A DNA stretch of 64,000 nucleotides. It comes from Sequoia sempervirens. Taxonomy: Eukaryota; Streptophyta; Pinopsida; Cupressales; Cupressaceae. Positions 36,901 through 50,800 of this stretch are shown piece by piece; the first letter of the stretch is position 1, and each line of letters opens with the position of its first letter. Both the position numbers and the translations under genes were made by a program. The stretch lies in NCBI GenBank assembly GCA_007258455.2, contig VDFB02373365.1, forward strand, positions 223,752,006-223,816,005, read 5' to 3'. The notes below the pieces were generated by a model, which was not told the DNA's origin, searched no databases, and saw only the letters and a list, made by a program, of their open reading frames with translations.

Positions 36901-36920
36901 TCCATTTGCACTCCTCCAAA

Positions 36921-39620
36921 ATGGAAAATATCATGGAGCAAAACAAAATTTCATGTACCACGAGTGATCCCAATCAACAAAAATTTGATCCTAGAAGTTA
37001 CTCAACCCCCTCACAAAATCCACCTCAAACTTCGTTAGGGATGGGGTATGAAGTAGAAGATGTTACCAAAAATCCACTTGAGCTCACCGCAAAGGAACTA
37101 CTTGAAGCACAACAGGATCCCAAAACTCACCATCTCATCAACACATTGATGAAGTTGAACCCAACACACTACATGCTAGCCTTGTCAAAGGAAGGAGCAA
37201 AACTCCCTTCCTCATTCGATTTGGACACAATTAGGGAACAACCTTTGGTAAATGTGGCTTCTATTCCTCAAACATCCATTACACAACCCTTGGTACAAGG
37301 TGTAACTCAATCTAGCACTCAACCATCTTCATCACATGTGCCAAGTCAACCTTTGACTACTAGCCTTGCAACTCAACTAGGAACCAACCTTGGTCTCACT
37401 CCCAATCTAGGAAGCAACACAACTTTGGGTAAACAAGAAACAACTATCCCCCAAAACACAAATTGGACACCAACATTTCATGCCCATCCATATGCTTCCA
37501 CTACAACAAGTTCACAAAGTATTCCTATTGTTCAAAAAAGTCAAGTGAGTTAAACAACCCAAGTGGATCAACAAGGACAAGTAAACACCATAGTGCAAGG
37601 TCAATCCTCCACCCAACAAGGTCCATCTTCGTCAAACCATCCAATTTACCCTCAAAGTCAAACAGTTCCACTAGTCCCTCAAATCAACCAAGGAAACACA
37701 TCAAACCCATTGGTCACATATCTCATCAATCAAGGAAACTCATTAGTCCCAAATCAAACACATCAAGGAAATGTATCCAATCCATTGGTCCCTCAACATC
37801 AAATCAATCAAGGGAATTCCTCCAATCAACTGATCCAAAGCCAAAGTATGCCACTAACATCACAACACCAAGTGGTACCATCTCAACCTTTGGTCCCCCA
37901 AATAATGAAAAATCAAATGGGACCTCAAGCTTACATTCCTCCACCCCAATCTCAAATTTTACAAGGAATTATAGCACAAAATCAAGGACAAAATATACCA
38001 AATCCAAATCAAATGTCCAACCCTTTGATCACTCATAAACCACCCCAAAACCAACTGAACCCACAAATCACTCACCACATGGTCCCCCAAAATCCACCAC
38101 TCATTCCACAAAATCAAAACATCTCAAGCCAATACATTCAACCAAGTCAACTTATCCCAAACCAAAATGTCATTTCACAATCTCAAGGACAAAATGCATT
38201 GGCTTATCAACAACCTATCGTGAATCAAAAAAAAACAAGCTCAATTACTAGCACAAAAATAGCATGCTCAATTACATTCCCAACAACAATAAGCTCAACT
38301 ACAACCACAACAACAAGCTCAAATACAAGCGCAACAACAAGCACAATTACAATCCCAACAATTGCAAACACAACAATATGCTCAACAACAACAACAGCAA
38401 CAATAAGGCTTGTACCACAACCCCCAACAACCATACGCAAGCATGCAATAAAATATATTGAACCAAAACACACAAGGAGCATACAACACACCTCCACCAC
38501 TATCACCATTACATACACAATATTAAAATCCACCATACACACCATATAACACACCCCCATATCAAAATCCCACATTTAATTCATCTACCATTCCACAATA
38601 TACCACATATGCTCCCCCACCAAGCAATCCTCAAGACGATTTGTCCTCGCAAATCAGGATGCTTACACAACAAATTCAAGATATCCAAGCAGGGAAAACA
38701 AATAAATCGCATGCACAACGGAACTTGTGTCCATACCTTTTCTATAGAAACATTGCAATGATACCATTTCCGCTCGGATTCAAGTTCCTAAGTTTGACAA
38801 ATATAAAGGGTGGGGAAATCCAAAGGATCATATCAAGGAGTTCTATGTGGCATGTATGGAAGCTGCATACAATGAATCCTATTTGATGCGCCTTTTCCCA
38901 CATAGTTTGGGAGGCCCAATGATAGAATGGTTCTCACATTTACCTCCTGGAATTTGTACCTTCCAAGAAATAATAGATTGGTTTTTGGATCACTTCTCCT
39001 AAAATCTAGACATGGACGTAAGCTTGGAAGAACTATACTCCCTAAAACAAAACAAGGGTGAATCCTTTATGAATTTCTTACAATGATGGAGGCATAGAGC
39101 TAGCAAAAGAAAATGTCCAATTCTCGAAGAGTAACAAATAGGTATCATTAATGCCAACATAGACACAGATCTATCCCTTCAATTGAAAATGAAATGTGTC
39201 ACATTGTACGAGGAACTCATCCCTAGGGCCCTTAACATCGAAAGATCCCTTTTCGCACAAGGAAACACACAAGCATACAAGGACAACTTCCCATCTACTA
39301 GTTCCAATGACAAGCCCCATGTTTGGGCCAAGAACAAGAACATTACTAATGATGGTGTCGTTGATGCAAAAGTGGTCCTAAGTGCTCCCAAAAAAAAAAA
39401 ACACCCAACCAACCAACATGCAACAAAATGTGCAACAACCAAACGCACAACCACAAAAAAACTAAGTCAATAATACCAACATGCAAAGAGGACCACCCCC
39501 TAGAAACAACTACCCTCAATGATGTAGGTACACACCTTTAGGGGAACCTATTGAAGCAATCATGCAAAATTTGGTGCAATCCAATCTCATTATGCTCCCT
39601 AACTATCAAAATTAACTGTT
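36921..39620 (+). pseudogene. Ty3-gypsy gag, gag-only remnant
   Basis: A reading path through several frames, beginning at ATG 36921. The first 210 codons are Pro/Ser/Thr-rich. Next comes a Gln/Asn-rich part with repeats of the type INQGNxSNPLVPQ (37683-37832). A long CAA-type polyglutamine stretch (38240-38410) lies beyond a run of A near 38227, where the frame shifts. The capsid domain follows at about 38780-39180 (VPKFDKYKGWGNPKDHIKEF, LFPHSLGGPMIEWFSHLPPG, FLDHFS), matching Retrotrans_gag. The C-terminal part has YTPLGEPIEAIMQNLV. In-frame stops interrupt the capsid. No protease or pol follows, because the next sequence is the leader of the 40-64 kb element. Confidence 0.75.
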
Positions 39621-39654
39621 ATGCCTTGCATAACCACCCCATTATTATTTTGGG

Positions 39655-41572
39655 ATAAAATGGGTCCCCCTTGTCTTTGTTTTGTCTTTGGTGTTTTTTT
39701 TGGGCCTTAGGATTTGTTAGTTTTTCTCCTAAGTCTTTCTTTCTTCTGGTCTAGCAAAAGCGGATTCGAAATGGAAACTGGACTTAGAACTTTTCTTTGG
39801 TTCCAAATTTGGGTTTCGTTCTGGTTCCGGGTCCACCCTTTTTCCTTGTTCTTTTCGTTGTTTGTTGGTGTCTCTTGCACTCTTGGGTTTGTTTCTCTCT
39901 TGAGTTGCTTGTTGTTTTCCTTGTGTTTTTTCTTTTCCCGAGTGGAAGCGGAACCGAAGTTGGGGTCAAACATGGAACTTTGTAAAATTTCACAATTTTG
40001 TTCCCATCCCAATTCTAACTCCGCTCGTTTGCTTTGTTTTGTTGTTTTCGTTGGTGTTTGGGCGGGTCCAATTTTTGTTCTAGTCCCACTTTTGGTTGTG
40101 TTTGTTGTCTTTGTCTCGATTCTTGTTCCTTTGTCGGGACCAAAACCAAATTTGGAACTGAACTTGGAACTTTGTAAAAGTTCCAGTTCTGGTTTTGGTT
40201 TCGTTCAAGTTCCACCCCCATTTCCTTTTGTTGTTTGTTCTTTATAGCGAGACCGGAATCAGGTTTGGAGTTCGATAAGAAACTTGTCAAAGAATTTCTT
40301 GTTCTGTTCTGGATCTGGGTCTGCGTCCGCCCTATCTTTGGTGTTCACGGGAGTTGACTGATCATTTGTGTCATTCGCTCTGCCCCTGATCTACCGCATT
40401 TATTGCATTAATTGCAAGCTCTTCACACACACGAAATGATTTTAAGACCTTAATTAAGGTTAACTGGCTCATTATCCTTGTTATCTAAGTTGCTTTAGCG
40501 AACTTGAGCCAAAATAAATTTGAGAAGAGTGATTTGATTGCGGAGGCGTGGTGGTTAACAGATTTCTATCGAATTTCAGTCTTTCCTTGTGGGTGTTTCG
40601 AGGTAGGGTTTCTTTCCCCTTCTTTTCCCATTTTCGCTTTATCGTTTCATTTTTCATGTTTTTGCAGGTTGTGTTTTCACGCATTCACAAAACCCTTTTT
40701 CTGTGAATCTTCACTTGTTTCTCGATGTCTTTTTGGTTTTTGTTTTTGTCTTTTTTATGTTTTCCCATTATGTTTTCTGTCTTTCCATTTGTTGTTTTCC
40801 GTTTTGTTGTCGCTTTCATGGCAGAGGCGTTTTGTCATGCCCTAGTTCCTAACTAGGATTTTTGTTTATTGGGATTTTTTGTACTTTGAATGCTTTAAAA
40901 TATGTTTGGAAACCCCTCTGATCTCAATTCTGTGTCGATTATGTGATTTTTGTGTTGGGTTTGTGATGCCCTAATTTTTTGAGTCAACGTGTTGTGCAAA
41001 CTAGGGTTTGCTCGACAACCTTTACAAAATATTTTTCCCTAGGGTTAAAATCGGTCATTATGCAATTAAGGGGTGGGGTTAAGCCCCTCTATTTGGATTT
41101 CCTTATAAACCCACATCACCTAGGCCCTTAATTCATGTGACCATGTCTTCATAAAATGTGCTTTGTTTTTCATATTAAACTACCAAAGGCGGACTCGGGA
41201 AGGGACTTGTCCTGAGGATGTTTTCCATTGAGGTTCATTCCTAAAATGATCCCGCTTCCTATCATTATGGATTTTAGTCTTCATACGTGTCCTTAAGCGG
41301 AGCTGGAACCGAAGTGGAGGACGAACTTGGAACTAGCGATTAGTTTTGGGTTCGATTTCCATTCAGATCACGGTTCCGGTTTTGTTTTGATTTTGGTCCC
41401 TACAACGCTTTATGTTAGAATTGTTTCCTATTCCTGATTCTTCTATGACTTTGCTTCCGATGAAAATGAAATTTGGCTAAGTCTGAAAGTTTTGCTAAGG
41501 AAGTAGAGGATGGTATTAGATGATGAATTGATTTTATGCTTTTTTTTCATCTAATACAGGGTTTTATTGCAG
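39655..41572 (+). promoter_or_regulatory. Repeat-rich promoter and leader of copy B
   Basis: Non-coding. Diverged units built on GCGGAACCGAAGTnGGnnnNAACNTGGAACTTNG lie near 39757, 39946, 40133, 40248 and 41295. A TATA-like TATAAA at 41104-41109 and an acceptor TTTTATTGCAG at 41562-41572 suggest a spliced leader just before the ORF1 start codon at 41582. Repeats upstream of a TATA box fit the U3 region of a long LTR. Confidence 0.45.
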
Positions 41573-41581
41573 AAAAAAGAG

Positions 41582-44500
41582 ATGTCAAGAGCATCAGAAG
41601 AGGCTTCTCAAAGGAGCCAACCTATAGAAACTTCAAGGCAAGGAGCCAAATCGAATAAGATCAAAGTAGAACAGCTCCCTTATACTCTGAGGTATAAGCA
41701 TGCAAGTCCTACCATCATAGCCAGCAAGGTGGACTCTGATTGGGCTGATATCACTGACACAAACTTGGGGCCCTTTAACTATGAAGAGTTATATGAGGAA
41801 ACTTTCAATGAAGATGTCTCAAGAAGGAAAAAGAGGATTGTTCAGTCTGGTTTGGCACATGTTTCCCTCTTCCCATTGCTTATCCAATATCCGGAGTTGA
41901 TACTAGCAGCAGCTGGAGCCTACAATCCTGGTAGTGTGTACATTTGCAGGGAAATGTCATTATTGATTTAACACCACAAATGATCATGTTTATGTTCAAT
42001 GCTCCTACTCCACAAAATCCTAAGTAGCTTAATGAAGTAGAGGCACTTAAGCTTTACAGTGACAAGAAGGAAACTAGCATATCTCACATGAATAAGAATT
42101 GGATAAGAGTGGAGAAGAAATCTTTAGCCAAGCTTCCTGATCAGCCTAAAAGGGCAGACTTCTACAAGGAGGTTGCAGACATAATAATGATGCTCTCTAG
42201 GGTATTTGGCAAGAGTGACGCTTCCCATTTTAAAGCGTGGATGTTTCCATTCATCCAAACTATCTTAGATGGCAGACAACACTTTGACTGGTCCATGATT
42301 GTGTCAAAATGCATACACAATCAAATGCTTAGAGTGAGAGAAACCAAGAGTTTCTTTATCACCTCTTATGTCATTTATGCAGCTACCAGAAGGGGCATCT
42401 TTCCTGGACTGAATGCAGTGAGCATATTAGGAGAAGCCAAAGGATAGAAAAAGGTGTGGTAGCATTATGATCAACTCACCTTACAAGATTCTGAGCCACA
42501 TTACAAAAGGGTTAATTATGCATTCTTACATGTTATCATTAACCGGCTAACAGAAGATGCTAGTTACAGACTGAGAAGAGAGGCCATCCACTTCATCAAT
42601 GAATGGGGACACTGGTTTATTCAATACCCCAGATTTACTTACTTCAGGTTGGGAGGTTTTGATGGCCATCCTCATTTACTCCCTAGGTGTTGCAACAATA
42701 GGATTGTTTTAATGGAATTTATCTATCAAGATCTAGTAGTTAACTTCAAGTTTGTTAATAAACACAATACTGGTTGTCATAAGTTCCCCATGAAGTTGGG
42801 TGAGTATAGTTGTCCACATCTTGTGGCAGCTCAGGGAGTCTGTGATGAATTGATTCAATTGAAGTTAGGTTTGTATACTTCCAGGAAACATTTTGATCCT
42901 AAACATAGGATGCAGGGTTTGCTACCCACAGTTTTTGAGAAACACTTTAATCTACTCGAGGATTTTTGGATGGATCTTCAGGATGAGTATGATCTAAGGA
43001 GGAGGAATTATGAAATACTACCTATCCCACTCATGGTTGAGTATGGGGTAAAGGAAGACATCCCAGAGAAGTTATCAGATGATGGGGTCACTTTGGATCC
43101 CTAATATGAAGCAAAGAATGTAGGCACCAAAGACCTTGATCTAGTGGACTGGAACGTAGAAGAATCTATTGACATAAAACAAGTTGCAAGACCAGTTTTG
43201 GATAGGAGCATTAAGTGGGTTGTCATGAGGATAAAGGAGCTAGAGGCTCAGACTTCCAAGAAAAGAAAGGTTGCAGGTACCACTCAAGGGTACAAGAGGA
43301 CAAAGAGAAGAATGGCTCCTAAGGAGCCCCTAGAGTTCTTCCCTCCTAATGCTAGAGAGGAAATTAAAATTCCTGCTCAAGATCCTCCTGAGGAACATGA
43401 AGAAGAAATTGCAACAAAACTAGGTGCTTCGACATCTCTTGTAGGGGAAGCATCAACTCATCCCCTTGTCACAGAGCAGTCAAGTGGAGGAATTCCTATG
43501 GGAACTCTCCACAGGGAAGCTGAGTTATTGAAGGAAAAGGAACTTGAAATAGAAATCCATGATATAGATACAGATTCTAAGACTACCCCATCTGACAAGG
43601 AGACTCATGTGGTGGCATCTCTTGATGAGACTAAGGATGTAGGGATTGAACATATCCTAACTGAAGAGGACCAATGGAATTTGTTTGAGGACGCTAAAAG
43701 GGAAGGATATGTCAAGGCACAAGCTTAGGCATTAGCTAAACAAAAGGAGATTGATGCTAAGGCACAATCTGATGCATTGAAACAGCAAGAATTGGAAGCT
43801 CAGGCCAAGGCTGATGAATTAGCCAAACAACAGCAACAAAGGGAGCAAGAGCTCAAAATGAAGAAGAAAGAGACAAGTTGGCTATGCTACAAAAGATTCA
43901 TGATCTTTAGGAGGAAAAGGCTGCTCAAAGAAGAGAAAAGGAAGCCCTTGAGGCTAAATTTAAGGTTGTGGAAGAAGCCCATAGAAAGGAGTAAGAACGC
44001 TTGAAGAGATAGAAGGAGGTTGTAGAGCTTGCTTTGTATGAGGAGAAGTCCAAAGAAGCATGGGACTATGTTGAGGAATTGAAGAAGTAGAGATATCAGA
44101 TGTATGAGCAAGAACGTTTGAATAAGGAGTTGGAAGCCAAAAGGTTGTAGGAACAAAAAGATAAGGAAGAGGCTGAGAGACATGCACAAGAAGAGGCACA
44201 AACAGAACAACAAAATGTGCAAGAGGTTGACTCTCAACCTAGGACTACTATATTGCAACCTTTATCTTCTGCAACTGCGGCCTCTTCTTCAACACAAGTG
44301 GTCACCACTCCTGCTACCCCCACATGGTTGATGCTTGATTTAGAAAAGAAGTAGGTAGTTCAACCTCAGCCTCTCAATTGGGATGGGATGATGAAGGAAA
44401 TTGAAAAGGAAAGACCCAAGAAGAAGGCTAGAGTTCTTCATTCCACCAAACTCACGGATGCAAGGGAAATTATTGTTGAATGTGCAATTCTGGTGGTGGA

Positions 44501-45482
44501 TAAGGACAGAGATAACATGCAGATAGTTGATTATCAATTGGGTATTGTGAATTTGGGGAGGCCTACAAGGAACCAACAAATGAATCTCATTAATATTGTA
44601 GCTTCCTCCACCAAATCCAAAATGATCAAGGATAAGAAAAAGAAAGATGAGTTCAAAGCCCAATTGCATCAGTTGCATAATTTCTTAAAAGATGTCTCCA
44701 CCCCAGTGTCTCAACAAGTTGTTGCTCTGGAAACCCCAATCTTACTAAGCAAAAGGGAAGCGAATGATTTAGTGCAGATGAGGATTGAGGTGGGGATGCT
44801 TGATAGATGGATTGATAAACTCAATCAGGATGTTGGTAAAGTGCTAATTGATGGTTTCAAAGTTCATGAAGGAGCACTTGAGTTGGTAGAGAATGTGAAC
44901 CAGCATGTCAAAGTCCTAGAGAAACAAAAGGAAGAATATAGAGAATATGTTAAGAAATTGAAGGACATCAACAAAGTGCCAAATTCAACTCTCCTGGAGC
45001 AGTTAATTCTTGAGGAAGACAATGCAAACTTTATTGAGAAGACTTTGAGTATAATCCGGTTCAAGTCCAAGTACATCTTTGAGAATAGGAACAATATTCA
45101 AGAGGCAAGCAAAGATTTGAATGAGCAAATTGATGAACTAGAAGAAGTGGTTGCTATTCTGGTCAATCTTAACATCCCGATCAAAGAGGATCTTCCTTTG
45201 GACAAGATGAAAGAGAAGTGCAGTAGCATATTTGAAGAAGTAATGCAAAAAGAAGATGATGGAGAAGACTTGTTGTTGGATAGGTTTATTGATATAAAAG
45301 AGGAGGTCAAAGCCTCCAGAAGGGAATTAAATAAACTAGAAGATATGCAGGAGTTTTCCTCAGTGGAGTTAAAGAGAATTAAGTTTGAGGATGGTTGGTT
45401 ATATGGGCCTAATTTGGACATCCTTCAACAAGTGATCTCAATTTATGATGAATATTTTCTTGAGTGTGCAATGCAGGAGTGA
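41582..45482 (+). pseudogene. Unknown ORF1, copy B (Tat/Ogre-type extra ORF)
   Basis: Starts MSRASEEASQRSQ right after a splice acceptor and ends at TGA 45480-45482, about 1,300 codons. Two frameshifts (near 41950 and 43880) and about nine stops, mostly TAG, break it. Order of parts: SDWADITDTNLGPFNYEELY; SGLAHVSLFPLLIQ; KAWMFPFIQTILDG; FFITSYVIYAATRR; GHWFIQYPRFTYFRL; LLEDFWMDLQDEYDLRRR; a basic KKRKVAGTTQ segment at about 43262 that could be a nuclear signal; a long Lys/Glu/Gln coiled coil (43740-44200); then NWDGMMKEIEKERPKKKARV and a second helical region (44388-45482). The last 364 codons are uninterrupted. It is collinear with copy A at 9316-12866, except that the central coiled coil is replaced there by an acidic linker. 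The function is unknown. Confidence 0.75.
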
Positions 45483-45713
45483 GCTGGAAGAAAAACGTTC
45501 TCTCCACTTGACACAACATCCTTTTCTCTCCTCTTTTGCAGGATTTTAACATGAGCTTAACTCCAGTTCCATCCACCATTTTTGTTTTCTCCTTAGGTGT
45601 CATAATTTTGTACAATGAAGTAATCAAGCCTTGTAACTGAAGATCAGTAGTCACAGTTCCCTCATGCAGTCCAAGTTCCCTTAATTTATGGATCTGAGTT
45701 TCTGATTGAGAGA
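45483..45713 (+). other. 3' flank of copy B
   Basis: Non-coding. It contains an acceptor-like CTCCTCTTTTGCAG (about 45529-45542). It ends at the AGAGA that is duplicated at 56229-56233, and sequence resumes there. Confidence 0.5.
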
Positions 45714-46336
45714 TGTAACGCCCCACCACGCAACCCTAGAGGAAGTTGCAATTAACTACTCAAACATACTAATTTTTTTTTTTGTTTAAGTACAAATAAC
45801 ATGCAAGTTCACTACCCATTTCCAACAACCTCTAAGGTTATGAGACTGAGATTACTTAAAACCCAAACAAGAAACATGAATTGAAATCATAACCTTTAAT
45901 TACTTAATAAATTAAGAACACATACATTCCATTCATGATAATTTACATCAAAGAATAAAGGATACCACATTTTTTCAAATAGCATAATTTAACAATAAGA
46001 TTACAACTCTCATTCCCCGAATGAGGTAAATCCAATAAACATGGTTACATAATACATCTTCCACCTCGATAACAAATAAGGGGTAATAAATTACAAGATT
46101 CAACTAAAAAGAATAAAACATGAAATGAAACTGGATCCCATGAGCTCTCCAACTAGAAATCTCGTCCACACAAACAAGAAGAAAACCCAACAGAGAAAGG
46201 TGTACATTCCACCCAACCATGTGATACCTGAAGGCTCACCCCCCTTGCTAGGAGATAGTAACAAGGAATCCTATACAAGGCCATCAACCTCTCACCAATC
46301 ACCAAGGGTGCCAAAGTGCATACAAACTAGATAAAC

Positions 46337-46470
46337 AATCACTCCAACTCAAGGAGGCAACATATAATGAAACTCACTCCAAACAATAGGAGGCAACAAA
46401 ACATATAATCCACTCCTTCCAAAGGAGGCACAAACCACATAAACCACTCCTAATCCAAAGGAGGCACAAA
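46337..46470 (+). repeat. Tandem repeat, ~35-bp unit, 4 copies
   Basis: Units of about 29-39 bp built on CACTCC...AAAGGAGGCACAA, following one another between 46337 and 46470. Confidence 0.7.
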
Positions 46471-47742
46471 TCATCCCCGTTCGTGAAAACTGGGTAAGAC
46501 AATAGGATACAACTATACGCACTACCCAAGGCAATACAAAGGTTGACTAACATAATACAACAACCCCAAATAGTTAAACCCTTTTTGGAAGACTTAACAA
46601 CCCTTCTAATCAACTTCCCCAAAGTGAAAACAAAAGAAGTGTACACTCAAGAAGGCAATCAAACAAGAATTAAATCTATATTTGGATTTCCTAAATCCAC
46701 TTCCTTTAATAACATTCAATAGTTTATTGCCACAATAAAACTAATTAAATTATGTATCTTTCAGATAAAGGATAAAATTTAACCAGATATTTAATTCCCT
46801 AATTGCTCTTAAATAGTAATAAACATTTACTTTTATTATCCAAAACCTATCATTTAAACATAACTATTGGTTCTTTGCAAAATAAATCATTTTAAAATCA
46901 ATTAATCTCGCTATTAAACTCTTTACATTTAAATCCAATATTTGTCCTTTCAAATATATTATTTTACAATAAAATCAATAATTTGACTATGAACACAATA
47001 TTTTAAATTCCTCAATTACACATTTCATGAAAATAACTAATCTTATCGTAAATTCGTTTACAACTAACAAGAACTATAAATAAAAATCGCTCTCTTAAAC
47101 ATTTCATTTCATTTAATACGAATATCCCTTTCCCTTAAAATCATTCCCTTATTAAATAACTATTTAAACATTTGACAAGTAATAATAAATTAAATTTAAG
47201 GGTCTACTTTAGTTTCCCGATAATATTTAAATATAAAAATCCCATTTCCCCATTGAAATCATTTCATCAAAAATTAAATACTTGCACATGGAAATGCATC
47301 TCTATTAATTAATATTCATTTAATTAACAATGTGTTTCTATTTACATTTAATATCCATTTCTCATATTTAAATATTCATCTATTAAACCACGTGCATATT
47401 ATCCATTTTCCTTCATTACCCAAAATGATCAAAATCAATTTTTTTTAAATAAAATCATTTTATTATAACATCAATATTTTTTTTGCATCTTTTATAATAA
47501 AATAATCATCTTAGAAAACTAAATTTAAATATAAACTAACCATATATAATTATATATTTAATGTGTATATAATTATATATTTATTTATATTTAAAAATAC
47601 ATCTATATTTTTTTTTTAAAACAATCTATCTAAAATTCCAACTCATAACATTTCCAAACTATTTAAATTCCATTCACAATTATTTTCCAAAATTTAATTA
47701 AAACCAATTATTTATAGATACATAATATATACATTATATATA

Positions 47743-47754
47743 TAATATATGCAT
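47743..47754 (+). repeat. Putative LINE target-site duplication (left)
   Basis: TAATATATGCAT sits directly against the T-run that is the complement of the LINE poly(A) tail. It is identical to 54213-54224. Both sides also share AAACCAATTA a little further left. The AT-rich context lowers confidence. Confidence 0.5.
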
Positions 47755-47882
47755 TTTTTTCATTTTTTTTTAATAAAAAGGGGTAAAAACTTTATTGAAA
47801 CTCAGAAAGGACCATTACAAAGAGAGCAGAGGATCGAAGTCCCAAGAAACAACAAAAACAAAAGAACAGAGAACAACCAAAG

Positions 47883-50800
47883 TCATCCAACTCCTAAACC
47901 AGCCCTATCCTCAGCAAGAACTCCCTCCAAATCATGGCGAATCTCCAAAGGAATAAGCTCCCACTCCTCAATTCTCCACCCACCGACACGCTCAGAGGCC
48001 TATTTTTCCAAGCAATCAGCAGCCCTATTCCACTCCCACGGAATATGAACAAAAGTCACCATTTCCATCAACAAACTAACCTGCATAATCTGATGCATAA
48101 TCTGATGCACAATCATAGCCAACTGCCAACTGACCCCCACCACTTTTCACTCAATGAGCAAATTGATCAAGACCTGGGAATCGGATTCACAAATAACCAT
48201 TTTCCACCCCAAAGCATAAGCCCTCTCAAAGGCACAAAGGATAGCCAAACCTTCCACAATGTTGATAGTCTTCGACCCCTCATGGATTGAGAAGAGCAAA
48301 ACCACCAAACCTAAAGAATCCCTGCCAATCCCCCCAATACCAGCAGGTCCCAGATTTCCCCTGGAAGAGCCATCAATATTAATCTTCAGGACTCCATCAG
48401 GAGGGGGCTGCCAACTACCAATCCTATGAATTTGCTGCTTCGTCTTTTGCCCTCTCCTGACACAAGAAAAAGTCACAAAAAGCCCCTGAATCCCCAATCT
48501 CTCCACCACCGCAGCATCCCTATTCTCTAACGAAAAGCTCACATCACACTTGGCCTCCATCGTCTCCTGAATCATGCTCAAAATTTGCTGCAAGACTTGC
48601 TGCACAAACTTCTTCTCACCACAAAAAATACGCCTATTCCATTCCAACCAAATCTGCCATAGCAAAAAGATAGGCCCCACAAACCACACTTCTTGTAAGA
48701 AAGAAGTCATAGAGGGAGGCCTACCCACACTGTTCCAAAAATCAATCAAGGAGGAAGCATGAACACAGGGGCTTTGCCAAATACCCCACCAAAAATTCCA
48801 AATATGGATAGAAAAAGGACAACGGAAAAACAAGTGAGAGGACTCCTCCTCGGCAGCCCCACACAAAACACAGATAGAAGGGCCATGGAAACCCCTCTTC
48901 CGGATATTGTCCCAAGTCAAACACTTATTTTAGGCCAACATCCAGACAAAGCAGTTACACTTTGGCCAGGAGAACTTGTTCCAAACCTTCTTCCACCACT
49001 GAACTTCCTCCCCATTCATCCTATGGGACAATAGCACCTTATATCCAAAGGCCACAGTATAGACACCCAAAGGATTAGGAGACCAAGCAAGCACATCTTC
49101 CTTCCGGAGAGAACTACATCAACGACTAGAAAGAACACTTTGCAGCACAACACAATCCTCTTGCAGACCAACATCTGGCCAAACATCAGGAGACTTCCAT
49201 CTAGCCACCTCAAGTTGCCCGCAAAAAGAGGAGGATTTAAAGTCACTCACCCATGACCAACCAGCCTCAACAAACCTCTGGCAAAGATTCAATAAATTAG
49301 GGTACTGAGAGATGAGAGGAGAGTCATCCCAAGAATCAGACCAGAACTAAACCTCGGTCCCCTGCTTACAAATCCAAAATAAACCATCCTTAATAAGAGC
49401 AGCCCCCTTTTTGAGAGTCCCCCAGATCACCGAACCCTTCTCGACAAGGGGATAACGAGGAATATCATTCAAGGGAATTCCCAAAAAGTACTTTTGAGAT
49501 AGAACTCTGGCCCAAATCTTATCCTGCTCAGTGCACCACTGCCAATACAGCTTCACAACTAGCGCCACCCCAATCAAAGTTGACTGTCATAATTCAAGAC
49601 CCCCATACTACTTCAGGCTACAAACAACTTCCCATCTAACCAAACTCCATTTAGAAGACATCAAACAACCAGCCCATAAAAATTGTCTAGCCATGGAGTC
49701 CAACTCCTTAACAAAGCTCACAGGTGCAACCTGAAGCATGCATCTATAAATGGGCAAAGCCTGCACCATGGACTTGATTAACTGAACACAGCCAACAAAA
49801 GATAACCATCGGTGAGTCCAATGATTAACTTTAACCCAAAATTTATCCAAGATATTCTTCCAGGACTCCCTGGACAATCACCCATCCGAGATGGGGATAC
49901 CAAGATAAGTCAAAGGAAGATTCCCAATCTGAAATCTCAAGGTCCAAGCAATCCGCTGTTGAATGGGGTCTGGAGTATTAAAAAAGATGGAAGATTTATC
50001 TTCATTAATTAATTGTCTCGAGGCAATCAGGTAAACGTCCAATGCCCTACGAATATTAGCAGCTTCTCCCATTGTAGCCTTTCCCATCATAGCAGTATCA
50101 TCCACAAACTGCAAGTGCGACTGTGGAGGCAAGTCACCACCCCACCGCCAACCTTGGATTAGACCACCCTCCACATTTCTACTAATCAATCTCCCCAAAC
50201 CTTCAGCAAAGAGAAGAAACAAATACGGAGAGAGGGGATCCCCTTGACAAAGCCCCCTAGATGCACCAAATAACTCAGAGTGCTCTCCATTAATAATCAC
50301 AGAGAAAGAAACAGAAGTAATGCAACTCATAACCTAGTGAATCCAATCTTCCTCGAAACCAAAAACATTGAGAATATTTTGAAGAAAATACCATCTGACC
50401 CTATCATAAGCCTTAGCCATATCCAACTTAATGATCATCCCCTTTTCTTTGGAGCTAGCCATAGAATGAATGGTCTCGGTTGCAATAACAATTCCATCCA
50501 GAATCTACCTTCCCACCACAAAGCCACTCTGCTCCTCAGAAATCAACTCCTTAAGCCCCTTTTTTAACCTATCAGCAATTAACTTAGAGATAAATTTATA
50601 AATGACATTGCAAAGAGAAATGGGACAGAATTGACTTAACCTATCAGCCCCATCACACTTGGGAATGAGGGCTAGAAAGGTAGAATTTAACACTCTGAGC
50701 ATCTACTTGTTCTGTTGAGATTCCTGAACAATAGCCAAAAGGTCCAGCTTGATGATATCCTAGAATTCTTAGAAAAACTCGACCAGGAATCCATCAGGAC

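Noticed and set aside
39707..40290. Overlapping ORFs of 90-177 codons on both strands in the leader of copy B
   Set aside because: Their Phe/Val/Leu-rich or Lys/Gln-rich translations come from T-rich repeats and show no domain.
48574..49034. Plus-strand ORFs opposite the LINE RNase H and RT
   Set aside because: They are antisense shadows of ORF2; the minus-strand frame has the domain motifs.
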